Part shown: positions 14,383-26,655 of the stretch, one piece after another | How positions within the stretch are numbered: position 1 is the first letter of the stretch | How the letters are laid out: each line of letters starts with the position of its first letter | Origin: Bacteroidales bacterium | Lineage (GTDB): Bacteria > Bacteroidota > Bacteroidia > Bacteroidales > F082 | Length of the DNA stretch: 49,169 bases | Assembly (NCBI GenBank): GCA_017530365.1 | Contig: JAFXMK010000002.1 | Coordinates: 1-49,169 of the forward strand | Direction of reading: 5' to 3' | The notes under the pieces: model-generated | Database searches by the model: none | Told to the model about the DNA's origin: nothing | What the model saw: the letters and a program-made list of their open reading frames with translations, nothing else | Translations under genes and position numbers: made by a program

Positions 14383-17300
14383 ATGAAAATACGGTTTTTA
14401 CATATCGCCATTGTGCTTTTACTAACATTGTCAGCTAATTCATTACCAGCCCAAAAGCATATTGCCAACTATGATCCGGAAGCGCTTTACGACCAAGGAT
14501 TGACTTTGTTCAACCATGGTGAATACGGAGCGGCTTTGGAATCGTTTTCGAAGTATCTGGATCTTGTGGAGGATAAAAAGCTCCAAAAGGCGGTGGACGC
14601 CCAGTATTATGTCGCCGTCAGCTCCCTTTATGCCGGCCAAAGCGATGCTGAGGCCAAGATCACGGCTTTCGTGAATGACAACCCTGGTAGTACCTGGGCG
14701 CGACATGCCAACTTCTTGTATGGTAACGTGCAGTTCGGCAAAAGGAAATACGCCGAAGCTCTTGCGCTCTATGCCAAGACGCCTTCCGAGACGCTGACGA
14801 AAACGGAAGCGCAGCAGATGCAGTTTAATATGGCGTACTCCTATTTGCAACTAAATGAAGTTGATAAGGCCTTGCCGCTTTTCCATGCAACAGCGCTCAA
14901 CGAAGGAAAGTACCAGCAGGATGCCAAATACTATTACGCCCATATCCAATATCTGAAAGGAAATGACTTGGAGGCGCTCCGCTATTTCGAACAGCTTCGC
15001 ACCCAGTCGGTTTACGCCAAGATTGTACCTGCCTATATCATGCAGATCAATTACCGCAATGGCAATTACCAAGCCGTGCTGGAAGATGGCCCAGATGCGG
15101 TGAGGAATGCCGATAACAAGCGTAAAGGTGAGGTGGCATTAATGGTGGCGGATGCTTGCTTCCAGGATAAAAACTACCAGAAGGCATTGGAATACTATGA
15201 CATCTTTTCGCGCAACAGCACGGGAAAGGCCATGACCCGCGAGATCTTTTATCAGATGGGCGTCAGCAAAATGAGGACGAATAACCTTAAGGGTGCAATT
15301 GCTGATTTGCAGAAGGCTGCCAGCGACAAGGATACCATCGGACAATACGCCTCGTATTATCTGGCTTCGTGCTATGCCGATGCCGACCAACCCAAATTCG
15401 CCCGTAATGCTTTCTATTCGGCTTATTCCGCTGGATTCGACAAGCAGATCAGTGAAGATGCCTTGTTCAACTATGCTCATCTCAGTATGACGCCAGGTGC
15501 CGATCCTTTCAATGAGGCCGTTGCCCATCTGGATGCTTTCATCGCAGAGAATCCTCGTTCGCAACGCCGTGCCGAAGCGGAAGAACTGGCAGTTTACTTG
15601 CTGCTCAATACGAAAAACAACGACCAGGCACTGGCACGATTGGAGAAGATGCGCAAGAAGAGCCCGGAACTGAAAGCTGCCTACGATGAGTTGCTGTTCT
15701 CCACGGGTATAGATCATTTCCAAAATCAGCGCTACGACAAGGCGCAGTCTTGTTTCTCCAAGATCCTTAAAGGCAACCAACCTGGCAACAGAAAAGCCGA
15801 GGCAACATTTTGGTTAGCTGAATCTGCCTACGCAGCTCAGGATTTCTCTACTGCAGAACGCTATTTCAAGCAAGTCAAAAGCAACGCCTCCTCAAGCCGT
15901 GAACTGGCAACGATGGCAGATTACGGCTTGGGCTATGTCAACTACCAGAAACCGGATTACGATGAGGCAATTGCAAATTTCAGAAGCTTTGTGCAGCGTT
16001 GCGACGAGCGTCAAACCGACCTGAAGAGCGACGCCTATATCCGACTTGGCGACTGCTTCTTTGTGGACCGTAGCTATGACCAAGCCATGAATTATTATGA
16101 CCTGGCCACCCGTATCAACAAGAGAAATGCGGACTACGCTTTGTTCCAACAAGCCCTTTGTTACGGTGCCAAAGGTAACTCGAATCAGAAAATCAACATG
16201 CTGGACGAGATGATGAGGACATATCCTAGCACCAACTATTACGATAGGGCCTTGTTCGAGATCGGCAATACACACCTGGTTTATGGCGACAAACGTTCCG
16301 CCATCGCTGCCTTCAACCGACTGATCAGGGAACGTCCGCGCTCGTCCTATACGCGTCAGGCACTGATGAAGGTCGGTATGATCTATTACAACAACAACCA
16401 ATACGATCAAGCGCTGACCAATCTCAAGACCCTTGTCCAAACCTACCCCAACACCGATGAATCGCGCGAAGCCATGTCGATCATTCGCAATATCTACATG
16501 GAGCAGAACAACCTGAATGCCTATTTCGGCTACGTTGAATCGTCGGGATCGGGGCAAGTTCAAGTCACCCAGCAGGATTCCTTGGCCTTTGCCAATGCTG
16601 AGAACTTCTATCTCGCCGGCCGTTATCAGGATGCGGAAAAAGCATTGAAATATTACTTCGACCATTTCCCGAGAGGAGCCTATTCCTTGAAGGCCCATTA
16701 CTATGCTTCGGAATGTGCGGAAAAGGTGGGAACCGAAGCAGATGTAAAGACGCATTTGAACTATATCGTGAACCAATCGCTTAACGACTATACCGATAAC
16801 GCGTTGCTGAAACTGGCACGTATCGAATACGATCATGCCAACTACAGTAAGGCTGGACAGTATTACGGCCGACTTGCCAACATCACGGAGGAGCCTTTGC
16901 GTAAGCTTGAGGCGCTTGAGGGCGGCATGAAGAGCAATTTCTTTATGGAAAACTACGACAGCGCCATCGAGATGGGAGAGAGCCTGAGCCAATCAAGGGA
17001 TCTGACTCCAGAACAAGTCAACCAGATCAACCATATCGTTGGAAAGTCGTATGTGATGAAAGGCAATTATGCAACGGCTGCGACTTGGCTTGACAAGAGT
17101 GCTAATGCCGACAGGACGGTTTATGGAGCGGAAAGCGCCTATTATTCGGCACTGGCCTCATTCAAATTGAATAATCTCGATGACGCCGAAAACAAGGTGT
17201 TCAACATCTCGGATAGATTCTCGTCACATGAATATTGGGTGGCCAAGTCCTTCATCTTGCTGTCGGATGTCTATGTCGCCAAAGACAATGCGTTCCAGGC

Positions 17301-17391
17301 TAAGGAGACGCTACGCAGCATCATCGACAACTGTTCCATCCAAGAGCTGAAAGACGAGGCGCAACATCGTTTGGATCATATCAAAGAATAA
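14383..17391 (+). CDS. Large tetratricopeptide-repeat protein, exported
   Basis: I start at ATG 14383, giving 1002 residues and a clean signal peptide (KIRFLHIAIVLLLTLSANSLPAQ-like, about 1-24); an in-frame ATG 30 bases upstream would spoil it. The rest is almost entirely TPR-type helical repeats, seen as recurring A-x-x-Y and Y-x-x-A-L/F patterns (EYGAALESFSKYL, KYAEALALYAK, NYQKALEYYDIF, SYDQAMNYYDLA, QYDQALTNLKTL). Such proteins act as scaffolds, here in the periplasm. A barrel gene follows after only 23 bp, so the two are cotranscribed and may form one envelope complex. TATCTTCG at 14358-14365 is a plausible -7 element. The specific function is unknown. Confidence 0.88.
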   Translation: MKIRFLHIAIVLLLTLSANSLPAQKHIANYDPEALYDQGLTLFNHGEYGAALESFSKYLDLVEDKKLQKAVDAQYYVAVSSLYAGQSDAEAKITAFVNDNPGSTWARHANFLYGNVQFGKRKYAEALALYAKTPSETLTKTEAQQMQFNMAYSYLQLNEVDKALPLFHATALNEGKYQQDAKYYYAHIQYLKGNDLEALRYFEQLRTQSVYAKIVPAYIMQINYRNGNYQAVLEDGPDAVRNADNKRKGEVALMVADACFQDKNYQKALEYYDIFSRNSTGKAMTREIFYQMGVSKMRTNNLKGAIADLQKAASDKDTIGQYASYYLASCYADADQPKFARNAFYSAYSAGFDKQISEDALFNYAHLSMTPGADPFNEAVAHLDAFIAENPRSQRRAEAEELAVYLLLNTKNNDQALARLEKMRKKSPELKAAYDELLFSTGIDHFQNQRYDKAQSCFSKILKGNQPGNRKAEATFWLAESAYAAQDFSTAERYFKQVKSNASSSRELATMADYGLGYVNYQKPDYDEAIANFRSFVQRCDERQTDLKSDAYIRLGDCFFVDRSYDQAMNYYDLATRINKRNADYALFQQALCYGAKGNSNQKINMLDEMMRTYPSTNYYDRALFEIGNTHLVYGDKRSAIAAFNRLIRERPRSSYTRQALMKVGMIYYNNNQYDQALTNLKTLVQTYPNTDESREAMSIIRNIYMEQNNLNAYFGYVESSGSGQVQVTQQDSLAFANAENFYLAGRYQDAEKALKYYFDHFPRGAYSLKAHYYASECAEKVGTEADVKTHLNYIVNQSLNDYTDNALLKLARIEYDHANYSKAGQYYGRLANITEEPLRKLEALEGGMKSNFFMENYDSAIEMGESLSQSRDLTPEQVNQINHIVGKSYVMKGNYATAATWLDKSANADRTVYGAESAYYSALASFKLNNLDDAENKVFNISDRFSSHEYWVAKSFILLSDVYVAKDNAFQAKETLRSIIDNCSIQELKDEAQHRLDHIKE

Positions 17392-17414
17392 TTTTTAGAT
17401 AAAACCAGCATACC

Positions 17415-19145
17415 ATGCATGTTAAACATATTCTTCTGGCTTTAAGCATAACCCTGAGTATGGGCGCTTTTGCCCAACATAACGAGGAAGTTACCATTGA
17501 GGGAACCTATCGGCCCAAAGTCAATAAGGTGAATAAAATCCTCATGAGCCCCGAGACTCCAAAACAGAGTATCGAGATGCCTAACGCTGCGGTAAAAGTC
17601 TTGGACGTTGATCACCGTTTTCGCCTCCATTTGGATAAGCTTACCCCTTTGAATTACAATAACAGGAAGGGTCAGGGCGATAATGCCGCGAAGAACTTCT
17701 TGATGGCTGGCTTGGGTACTCGTGTTTCCCCTGTTTTCTTGTATAAACACAATTCCAACCTGACCAAGGACTTGGGCTTGGGCGTGGGCATCAAACACTT
17801 TTCCTCTTGGCTTGGCATCAAGGACTATGCTCCTTCCGGCTTCATGAACAATGCTTTTGACATCGGACTTACCAGCAGTAAGTATAAAAATGTCCAGCTT
17901 GAAGGCAATGTGTATTACAGGAACGACATGTACCATTACTATGGCGTTAACCTGACGGAGCATCCTCTGACAGAGCAGGAAATTGAACAATTATGTCCCC
18001 GCCAGACTTACAACACCATAGGCGCTCATTTTGGGGTGGTTCCCACTTCAATACGCGTCGGTGAAGTGACCCATAAACTTGATTTGGATTATAGATACAC
18101 GTTCAACAGTACTAGTAATGGTGAGCATTATGCAGGATTGGGATATGGTTTTGCCTATAACCAAAATTGGTGGGGAAACAAGAGCCATCCCCAAAGAATT
18201 GGCATGGATTTGAGTCTCCAGTACGGTGGTTTGGTGTTGCATGAAGGTTTTTCCTTGAATCATCGTATCTTGTTAAAAACCAATCCGTTCTTTGAAATGA
18301 AGGATGAGTTCTATCGTTTGCATCTCGGTTTTCGTTTCGATTTCGGGATCATTGGAGAGGACAAGTATTTGTGCTTCCGTCCTGATTTGAGCGGTAGCTT
18401 GTTCGTCTTGAACAAGAAACTGGAGTTTTATGCAGGGCTGAATGGTGGACTCAAAATGCTGACGTTCAGTCAAATCATCGAGGAGAATCCCTTTATGGGA
18501 CATTGGACGCCGCTGCTGTTCCAAAATGTCAAGCTTGGTTTTGACGGAGGTGTGCGTACCAACATCATGGAAGTAGTCGATCTGCATCTGGGTGTTCGCT
18601 ACCGTCGTGTCGAGAATGATCCTTTGTATATTCCTCATGACTACAACATTGACCATTCTTCGTCAAAGCCACTATTCAATACATTTATGATGGTTTATGA
18701 CGAAACACAAACTGTTAGTTTGTTGGTTGACACGCGTGTGAAACTGCGCAACAGCCTTACCGCCGATTTGGGATTTGTCTATAACAATTGTTCCCCAACG
18801 GTAGCGGAATACGCGTGGTATCGTCCCACAACAGAAGGCAAGTTGAAACTGACCTACGATGCCAATGAAAACTTGGCCTTCAACATGACCTTCCTCTATC
18901 AAGGCGGACGCTATGCTATGGTTTGCAATGACGGTCCATTTTGGGTGGCTAAATATCCTCCTCGGTATGATGTAGTGAAACTGAAAGACGTCTTCGATTT
19001 AGGTCTTGGTGCCGACTACCACGTCAACGAACAACTATCGGTGTTTGCCCGGCTTGACAACCTGCTCAACCAGAAGTATCAGCTCTTTTATGACTACCCG
19101 GTTACGGGTATTGAGTTCTTTGCCGGACTGAAAATGTCATTTTGA
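17415..19145 (+). CDS. Plug-less TonB-receptor-like outer-membrane beta-barrel protein
   Basis: The 576-residue product has a signal peptide (about 1-20, ending GAFAQ), a short N-terminal stretch (EEVTIEGTYRPKVNKVNK), then alternating amphipathic strands typical of an outer-membrane barrel. The C-terminus (FARLDNLLNQKYQLFYDYP to GLKMSF) matches the last strands of TonB-dependent receptors and ends in the aromatic residue recognised by the BAM complex. No plug domain is visible, and the length fits a barrel alone, so it probably does not work as a classic siderophore or vitamin receptor. It is cotranscribed with the TPR gene upstream. Function unknown; a role in export or envelope assembly with the TPR partner is inference. 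Confidence 0.8.
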   Translation: MHVKHILLALSITLSMGAFAQHNEEVTIEGTYRPKVNKVNKILMSPETPKQSIEMPNAAVKVLDVDHRFRLHLDKLTPLNYNNRKGQGDNAAKNFLMAGLGTRVSPVFLYKHNSNLTKDLGLGVGIKHFSSWLGIKDYAPSGFMNNAFDIGLTSSKYKNVQLEGNVYYRNDMYHYYGVNLTEHPLTEQEIEQLCPRQTYNTIGAHFGVVPTSIRVGEVTHKLDLDYRYTFNSTSNGEHYAGLGYGFAYNQNWWGNKSHPQRIGMDLSLQYGGLVLHEGFSLNHRILLKTNPFFEMKDEFYRLHLGFRFDFGIIGEDKYLCFRPDLSGSLFVLNKKLEFYAGLNGGLKMLTFSQIIEENPFMGHWTPLLFQNVKLGFDGGVRTNIMEVVDLHLGVRYRRVENDPLYIPHDYNIDHSSSKPLFNTFMMVYDETQTVSLLVDTRVKLRNSLTADLGFVYNNCSPTVAEYAWYRPTTEGKLKLTYDANENLAFNMTFLYQGGRYAMVCNDGPFWVAKYPPRYDVVKLKDVFDLGLGADYHVNEQLSVFARLDNLLNQKYQLFYDYPVTGIEFFAGLKMSF

Positions 19146-19171
19146 TTGATTTTGATTTTTGCCCATTTTTC

Positions 19172-19189
19172 TGCCTTTTAAGGCATTTT
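19172..19189 (+). terminator. Weak hairpin terminator after the barrel gene
   Basis: TGCCTT (19172-19177) and AAGGCA (19180-19185) form a short stem followed by TTTT. The loop is tight, so strength is uncertain. Confidence 0.5.
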
Positions 19190-19215
19190 CAATTAAAAAC
19201 AATTTTTTTAACTTT

Positions 19216-19249
19216 TTTGGCGTACATTCGCCAAAATTGCTTATCTTTG
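19216..19249 (+). promoter_or_regulatory. gyrB promoter with an inverted repeat in the spacer
   Basis: TTTG (19216-19219) and TATCTTTG (19242-19249) form the -33/-7 pair, 22 bp apart. A perfect inverted repeat, TTTTGGCG and CGCCAAAA with a 6-base gap (19215-19236), covers the -33 element and most of the spacer, which is the position of an operator. Confidence 0.65.
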
Positions 19250-19282
19250 CTCCTTCAAAAAAAGCACAACAATTTTTATTGA

Positions 19283-21259
<1,977 letters not shown>

Positions 21260-21286
21260 TTGTTTTTTTTCATAGTATTTTACGTT

Positions 21287-21322
21287 AATTCCCGCCTGAA
21301 TGAAGGCGGGAATTTTTTTTTT
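21287..21322 (+). terminator. Strong terminator after gyrB
   Basis: AATTCCCGCCT (21287-21297) pairs perfectly with AGGCGGGAATT (21304-21314) around a 6-base loop, and a run of ten T residues (21313-21322) follows. Confidence 0.93.
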
Positions 21323-21367
21323 CATAAAAACTCAAAAAAAAGTTTCCCCAAACGCATAGTTTTTCAT

Positions 21368-21375
21368 TATTTTTG
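21368..21375 (+). promoter_or_regulatory. -7 element for the alpha-2-macroglobulin/pbpC operon
   Basis: TATTTTTG lies about 60 bp before the start codon. A TTTC at 21343-21346, 21 bp upstream, is the nearest -33 candidate. Confidence 0.5.
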
Positions 21376-21435
21376 CAATAATGAGTATTAGGCTTAAAAA
21401 TTTCCAAAAATAATAACCAAAAAATCTTATTGAAA

Positions 21436-24400
21436 ATGAAAACATTGAAACTGCCCCGCATTTTTGTGCTTTTCATGGGAGTGGTTCTTTTGTGCATGAT
21501 GGCCTCTTGTACAAAAGGCGGAAAACAAGGCTCCCAAGGACCAGTGCAAAATTTCAGTCTGATTGATGTTGAACCTAATTACACCGCTGATCAGGTTCAA
21601 TATGATGTTAAAGTCTTCTTTACCCAACCCGTTGAGGAAGAAGAGGCTTTGAAGATCTTCGATCCTGATTTTGTGAAACAATACGAGGTAACGGCCAACT
21701 ATCTTGGCGATAGAAGGTACAACTTCTCGCTGAACAACATCAAGAGAGGGAACACCACTTCAAAGATAGAGATGGTACTCGACGGCAAGGCGTTGAAATC
21801 GAAATCAAAGGTTAGCAAAGAACTGACAGTGTATGCCAAAAACAAATTTGAAGCTGTCGATATCAAGGTTGACAAGGAAAACTGCGTAGCCACCGTCTTC
21901 TTTACCCAGCCTATTAAACAAACCAACATTGACGGTTTTGTGGATGTGACACCTCAAATGGGCTTCCGTACTGAAATCGTTGGTAACAAGATTGTGTTTT
22001 ATCTTGATAAGTCAAACATTTCAAGCGGTGAGCTTGCGAATGTCAAACTCAAAGTTGCTGGCGGTATTAAGGATGTGGAGGGCAATTCACTTAAGGAAGC
22101 CAAGACCTTCACTTTCGATCTCACCGATCTGAAACCTAAGGTAAGGTGGACCGAGAAGGGTGTGATTGTCCCTGAAGTCGGCGACGCCACGGTATATTTC
22201 GACGCTATCTGCTTGAATTCGGTGGTCCTTCGTGTGGTTCGTGTCTATGACGACAACATCCTGGCCTTCTTCCAAGAGAACGATCTCGACGATGAATATG
22301 GCATCAGAAGAGCTGGTCGTTTGGAGAAAAAGGTAACCATTGCTCTCGACAACCCGAATCCACAACAGTGGAAGACTTTCCCCATTGTGCTCTCCGACTA
22401 TGTCGATGTGAAGGCTGGTGACATGTACCAGCTCATCCTTGACTTTGGCCCGGCAGACTATGCTTTTGCGACCGAAGAATCCAAGAAGCTTTCGCTTGAG
22501 GATGAGGCGCTGGAAGCTAGCTATTGGGACGGAGAATCATACGACTTCAAACTTCAGGATTATAACGGTGATTGGAATGACCCCTTAAGCGCCACCTATT
22601 ATAATTATGTGGAGCAGAAGAAGAATGTCCTGGTTACCGATCTCGCTGTGACCGCCAAGATGGGCGCCGAAGATGCCATCGATGTGTATGTCTTCAGCAT
22701 CTCAGACGCTAAGCCAGTCTCGGGAACGGAAGTCAGCGCCTATAACTACCAACGACAGCTGATTACTACCGCCCGCACTGACGGTAAAGGTCATGCTCAT
22801 CTGACCTGCGCCAACCGTCCTGCCTTCGTGGTGGTCAAGGATAAGCAAGGAGGTCAGTCATACATTAAGACAAATAATGGCGAGTCGTTGTCATACAGTA
22901 AGTTTGACATCGGTGGTGAAACTATCGAAAAAGGTATCGCAGCATTTGCCTATACCAACCGTGGTGTGTGGCGTCCAGGTGACGAGCTCCAACTCAACCT
23001 CATGCTTTCCGATCTGGACTCCAAGCTGCCCGCCGACTATCCGGTGGTCATGGAAGTTTATGATGCCTCCAACCGCCTCTATTCCCGCCTGTCCAACAAT
23101 AGCCCGGTCGGCGGTATCTACACCTATAATGTCAAGACCAGCCCGAGCGACGAGACTGGCTTGTGGAGAGCTTGTTTCAAAGTCGGTAACACCGTCATCA
23201 ATAAGTATCTGAGGGTAGAAACCGTGAAACCCAATAGATTGGAAATCAAATTCGAGACGCCAGACGTCATCAGCCTTACCAATCCGCGGAACGCCCAGCT
23301 GAATGCAAAATGGCTCAACGGCCTAACCGCTTCAGGCCTCAAGGCAAACATCGATGTCAAGATTCGTCAAGGACAGACCACCTTCAAAGGATTCCCAACC
23401 TACACCTTCGGTAACGATTCAGAAAGCTATTATTCCGATGAGTTGACCTTGTTCAACGGACCGCTTGATGGTCAAGGCAATGCCAATATCAGCTTTGATC
23501 CTTTAAAGACACTCCGTGCCGACCAGATGATCAATGCCACTTTTGCGATGACTGTCTTTGAAGCTGGCGGCGATTTCAGCCTGGCTTCTTCAACTGCAAA
23601 GCTGTCTCCCTACGAAAGGTATGTGGGCGTTGAGATGCCTGAAACTGAATCCAAGTATGGTAGCTATTATTTCACCAACCGGAATTGGACCTTCCCGATC
23701 GCAGTGGTCAAAGAGGACGGCGAACTGGCCAGATCGACCATCGCTTTGGAATATCAGCTTTATAAACTCGATGGCTACTGGTGGTGGTCAAGCGAAGATG
23801 CATACGCACTCCAAAAATACGTCAGAGGCACCTACAAACATCCTGAGATGAATGGTGTCCTGACTTGCAACAACGGCAAGACCCAACTGCAAATCAACGT
23901 CCCGGACGAGAAATGGGGCTTGTATCTGTTGGTCGTGAACGACAAAACCGGCGGCAACACCTTTGCCAAGGTCATGCGGTTCGACTGGAACTATGGTGCC
24001 ATCCACTCGACAGGCAGTTCCGACGCCCCGATGCAGCTGGCAATGAGCAGCACACAAGAGAGTTATAAGGTGGGTGAGAACATCGTCGTGAACTTCCCGT
24101 CCAATGAGAAATCAAGAGCATTGGTCACGGTAGAGTCCAACGACAGAGTGCTTCAAAGCATGGTGCTGGACAACCTTGGCACTGAAGGCAAAGTGGAGAT
24201 CAAAGCCACTGAGGAGATGATCCCGAATGTCTATGTCTATGTGTCGCTCCTGCAGCCTCGTGACGCTGGCAACGACATGCCGCTCCGCATGTATGGCGTC
24301 GTTCCGGTGAAGGTGGAAGACAGCAACTTGCAACTGAAGCCGGTGCTGAATGTTCCTGAGAGCTCCAATACCAAGAAGAAGATCCAAGTGACCGTTCAGG

Positions 24401-26622
24401 AAGAGAACGCTAAGGCGATGACCTATACCTTGGCCATCGTGGATGAAGGCATTCTCGGCTTGACCAATTACTCCACTCCGAATCCTTACAACTACTTCAA
24501 CGCAAAACAGTCGTTGAAAGTTCGTACCTGGGATAACTACAAGTACGTTATCGACGCCTTCTCTGGTGAGCTTGGCACGGTTTACGCCATTGGTGGTGAC
24601 GGCTTCATCAACCAGGAAGTCACCCTTGACAAACGCTTCAAGGCTTACGCAGTGACCTTAGGACCTTTCGAACTGAAAGCTGGTAAGGGATCGGTCAACA
24701 CGCATGAATTCGAGGTGCCTCAATGCTCTGGCGCTCTCCGCTTCATGGTGGTGGCAAAGGGACAAGGCAAGTCGTTTGGTGCCGCTGAAAAGCAGATGAA
24801 GGTGATCGACCCGATTACGCTCTATGCTTCGGCACCACGTGTCACCGCTCCTGGCGATGAAATGAACCTTAAAGTCCAAGTGTTGGCGCCCACCATGAAG
24901 GGCAAAGACCTCACCGTTACTGTGAACAACAAGAATCTCGATGCAATCGGCTCGATTCCTTCTACTGTGAAGGTGGACAACAATGGTGAGGCCATGCTGG
25001 TCATGAAGGTCAAAGTGCCGAACACCTTGGGCAATGCTACGATGGATGTCAAGGTCTCGGGTGCCGGCTATGATGCCCAGACCACGACCGAGATCCCGAT
25101 CCGTATGCCGTATGCCGAGAAACGCAAGACCTATACTAAGGAAATCGCTCCCAATGCCACAGAGGCAATCAACTTCGACATCCAAGGTCTGACAGGCACT
25201 CAGGAAGGTAATCTCACCGTCGCTTCTCTCGTTCCGGTGGACATCTACAGCCGCCTGAATTACCTCACCACCTATCCATACGGTTGCCTCGAGCAAGTGG
25301 TTTCAGCTGCCTTCCCGCAGTTGTACATCAACCACTTCATCCAACAGACTGAGGAAGATGAGAACAAGACCCGTGACGCCATCCAGAACGGCATCTCCAG
25401 TCTGAAGTCTTACCAGAAATCCGACTTCTCGCTCACCAACTGGGTGGGTGGCAGTTATGTCGATCCATGGACGGAGATCTATGCTCTGCACTTCATTGTG
25501 GAAGCCAAGAACCAAGGTTTCGACGTTCCCGCCTATCTGCTCGATGGCATGATGAAACATCAGGCTGACGTTGCCAAGGCATGGAATATGAATCCCGACT
25601 TCAAGCAAGGCGAGACCATCCAGGCTTACCGTCTCTTCGTGCTGGCGTTGGGTGGCGCTCCCGAGATGGGTGCCCTCAACCGCTTCAAGGAGCTGAAGAT
25701 GAACTACAGCCTGTCATCCATGCTGACCGCCGCCACTTACGCCCAAGTGGGTAAGAAGAACATGGTGGCGCAGTTCTGGCCGGCTATCAACGAAGGAGAG
25801 AAGATGTCGGATTACATCTCTTCCTTCGGTTCCGCTACACGCGACTTGGCTTTCATGACTTACTCGGAGATGCTCTGCAGCAAGGACGACAAGTCGATCC
25901 AAGGCCATATCAACGACCTCTGCCAGGTCTTGAACAGCGGCCGTTGGCTCGATACCCAGTCCACCGCTTTTGCCTTGTTCGTCTTGGGTAAATACGCGGA
26001 AAAGGTTGGCGCTACGAATTCTCCGATCTCTGCTTCCGTCAAGTTCAATGGTGACGCTCGTACGCTGAACACCAATATGGGTTCAACAGGTTATGCCGTC
26101 ATTCCAAAGATTGGCGACAACAAGGTGGAGATCACCAACAACTCCAACCAGAAGCTGACAGCCATGGTTTATACCAAGACAGCCGTAGCGGAATATGAAA
26201 CCCAGGAAAGCGGCAACTTTATCAAGATGAAGGTGGATTACTTTGACAAGCGAGGCGCCGCTCTCAATCCTGCTTCATTGCCAATGGGCACTGACTTCAC
26301 CGTGGAGATCACCGTGGAGAATCCTAGTGATTACCGCGTGACCGAACTGGCGCTGTCATATTATCTGGCCTCCGGCTGGGAAATCATCAATGAACGTCTG
26401 ATGGACGGTGGCTCTGAATCACAAGCTGCCAAGCATACAGACATCCGTGATGACAGAGCTTACTTCTTCTTCGACCTCTCCGCTAGATCAAAGAAGACCT
26501 TCAAGCTCAAGCTGAACGCCACCTACGAAGGCTCGTTCATGTTGCCCGCAGTTCGTTGCGAGGACATGTACAACAACGACATCTACTACCAGGTGCCGGC
26601 TCGCCCGGTGGTGGTTCGTTGA
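21436..26622 (+). CDS. Bacterial alpha-2-macroglobulin family lipoprotein
   Basis: A 1728-residue protein that traps proteases attacking the envelope. The signal sequence ends in MASC, making Cys25 the likely lipidated residue. Successive MG-type beta-sandwich domains include the MG2-like block GVWRPGDELQLNLML. An alpha-2-macroglobulin domain follows (TYTLAIVDEGILGLTNY), and the thioester motif is CLEQ at Cys1284-Gln1287 (YPYGCLEQ), within the TED helical domain (about 1250-1560). The intact CLEQ predicts a working covalent trap. A PBP1C gene follows by 33 bp, the classic yfhM-pbpC pairing. I start at ATG 21436; a TTG two codons upstream is unlikely. Confidence 0.95.
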   Translation: MKTLKLPRIFVLFMGVVLLCMMASCTKGGKQGSQGPVQNFSLIDVEPNYTADQVQYDVKVFFTQPVEEEEALKIFDPDFVKQYEVTANYLGDRRYNFSLNNIKRGNTTSKIEMVLDGKALKSKSKVSKELTVYAKNKFEAVDIKVDKENCVATVFFTQPIKQTNIDGFVDVTPQMGFRTEIVGNKIVFYLDKSNISSGELANVKLKVAGGIKDVEGNSLKEAKTFTFDLTDLKPKVRWTEKGVIVPEVGDATVYFDAICLNSVVLRVVRVYDDNILAFFQENDLDDEYGIRRAGRLEKKVTIALDNPNPQQWKTFPIVLSDYVDVKAGDMYQLILDFGPADYAFATEESKKLSLEDEALEASYWDGESYDFKLQDYNGDWNDPLSATYYNYVEQKKNVLVTDLAVTAKMGAEDAIDVYVFSISDAKPVSGTEVSAYNYQRQLITTARTDGKGHAHLTCANRPAFVVVKDKQGGQSYIKTNNGESLSYSKFDIGGETIEKGIAAFAYTNRGVWRPGDELQLNLMLSDLDSKLPADYPVVMEVYDASNRLYSRLSNNSPVGGIYTYNVKTSPSDETGLWRACFKVGNTVINKYLRVETVKPNRLEIKFETPDVISLTNPRNAQLNAKWLNGLTASGLKANIDVKIRQGQTTFKGFPTYTFGNDSESYYSDELTLFNGPLDGQGNANISFDPLKTLRADQMINATFAMTVFEAGGDFSLASSTAKLSPYERYVGVEMPETESKYGSYYFTNRNWTFPIAVVKEDGELARSTIALEYQLYKLDGYWWWSSEDAYALQKYVRGTYKHPEMNGVLTCNNGKTQLQINVPDEKWGLYLLVVNDKTGGNTFAKVMRFDWNYGAIHSTGSSDAPMQLAMSSTQESYKVGENIVVNFPSNEKSRALVTVESNDRVLQSMVLDNLGTEGKVEIKATEEMIPNVYVYVSLLQPRDAGNDMPLRMYGVVPVKVEDSNLQLKPVLNVPESSNTKKKIQVTVQEENAKAMTYTLAIVDEGILGLTNYSTPNPYNYFNAKQSLKVRTWDNYKYVIDAFSGELGTVYAIGGDGFINQEVTLDKRFKAYAVTLGPFELKAGKGSVNTHEFEVPQCSGALRFMVVAKGQGKSFGAAEKQMKVIDPITLYASAPRVTAPGDEMNLKVQVLAPTMKGKDLTVTVNNKNLDAIGSIPSTVKVDNNGEAMLVMKVKVPNTLGNATMDVKVSGAGYDAQTTTEIPIRMPYAEKRKTYTKEIAPNATEAINFDIQGLTGTQEGNLTVASLVPVDIYSRLNYLTTYPYGCLEQVVSAAFPQLYINHFIQQTEEDENKTRDAIQNGISSLKSYQKSDFSLTNWVGGSYVDPWTEIYALHFIVEAKNQGFDVPAYLLDGMMKHQADVAKAWNMNPDFKQGETIQAYRLFVLALGGAPEMGALNRFKELKMNYSLSSMLTAATYAQVGKKNMVAQFWPAINEGEKMSDYISSFGSATRDLAFMTYSEMLCSKDDKSIQGHINDLCQVLNSGRWLDTQSTAFALFVLGKYAEKVGATNSPISASVKFNGDARTLNTNMGSTGYAVIPKIGDNKVEITNNSNQKLTAMVYTKTAVAEYETQESGNFIKMKVDYFDKRGAALNPASLPMGTDFTVEITVENPSDYRVTELALSYYLASGWEIINERLMDGGSESQAAKHTDIRDDRAYFFFDLSARSKKTFKLKLNATYEGSFMLPAVRCEDMYNNDIYYQVPARPVVVR

Positions 26623-26655
26623 AGTTCTGAGAAGTAACTTTTAAACGATCTTTAG

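Noticed and set aside
15892-16992. Minus-strand reading frame of 366 codons inside the TPR gene
   Set aside because: It lies entirely within a clear TPR coding region in the opposite strand and shows no domain of its own.
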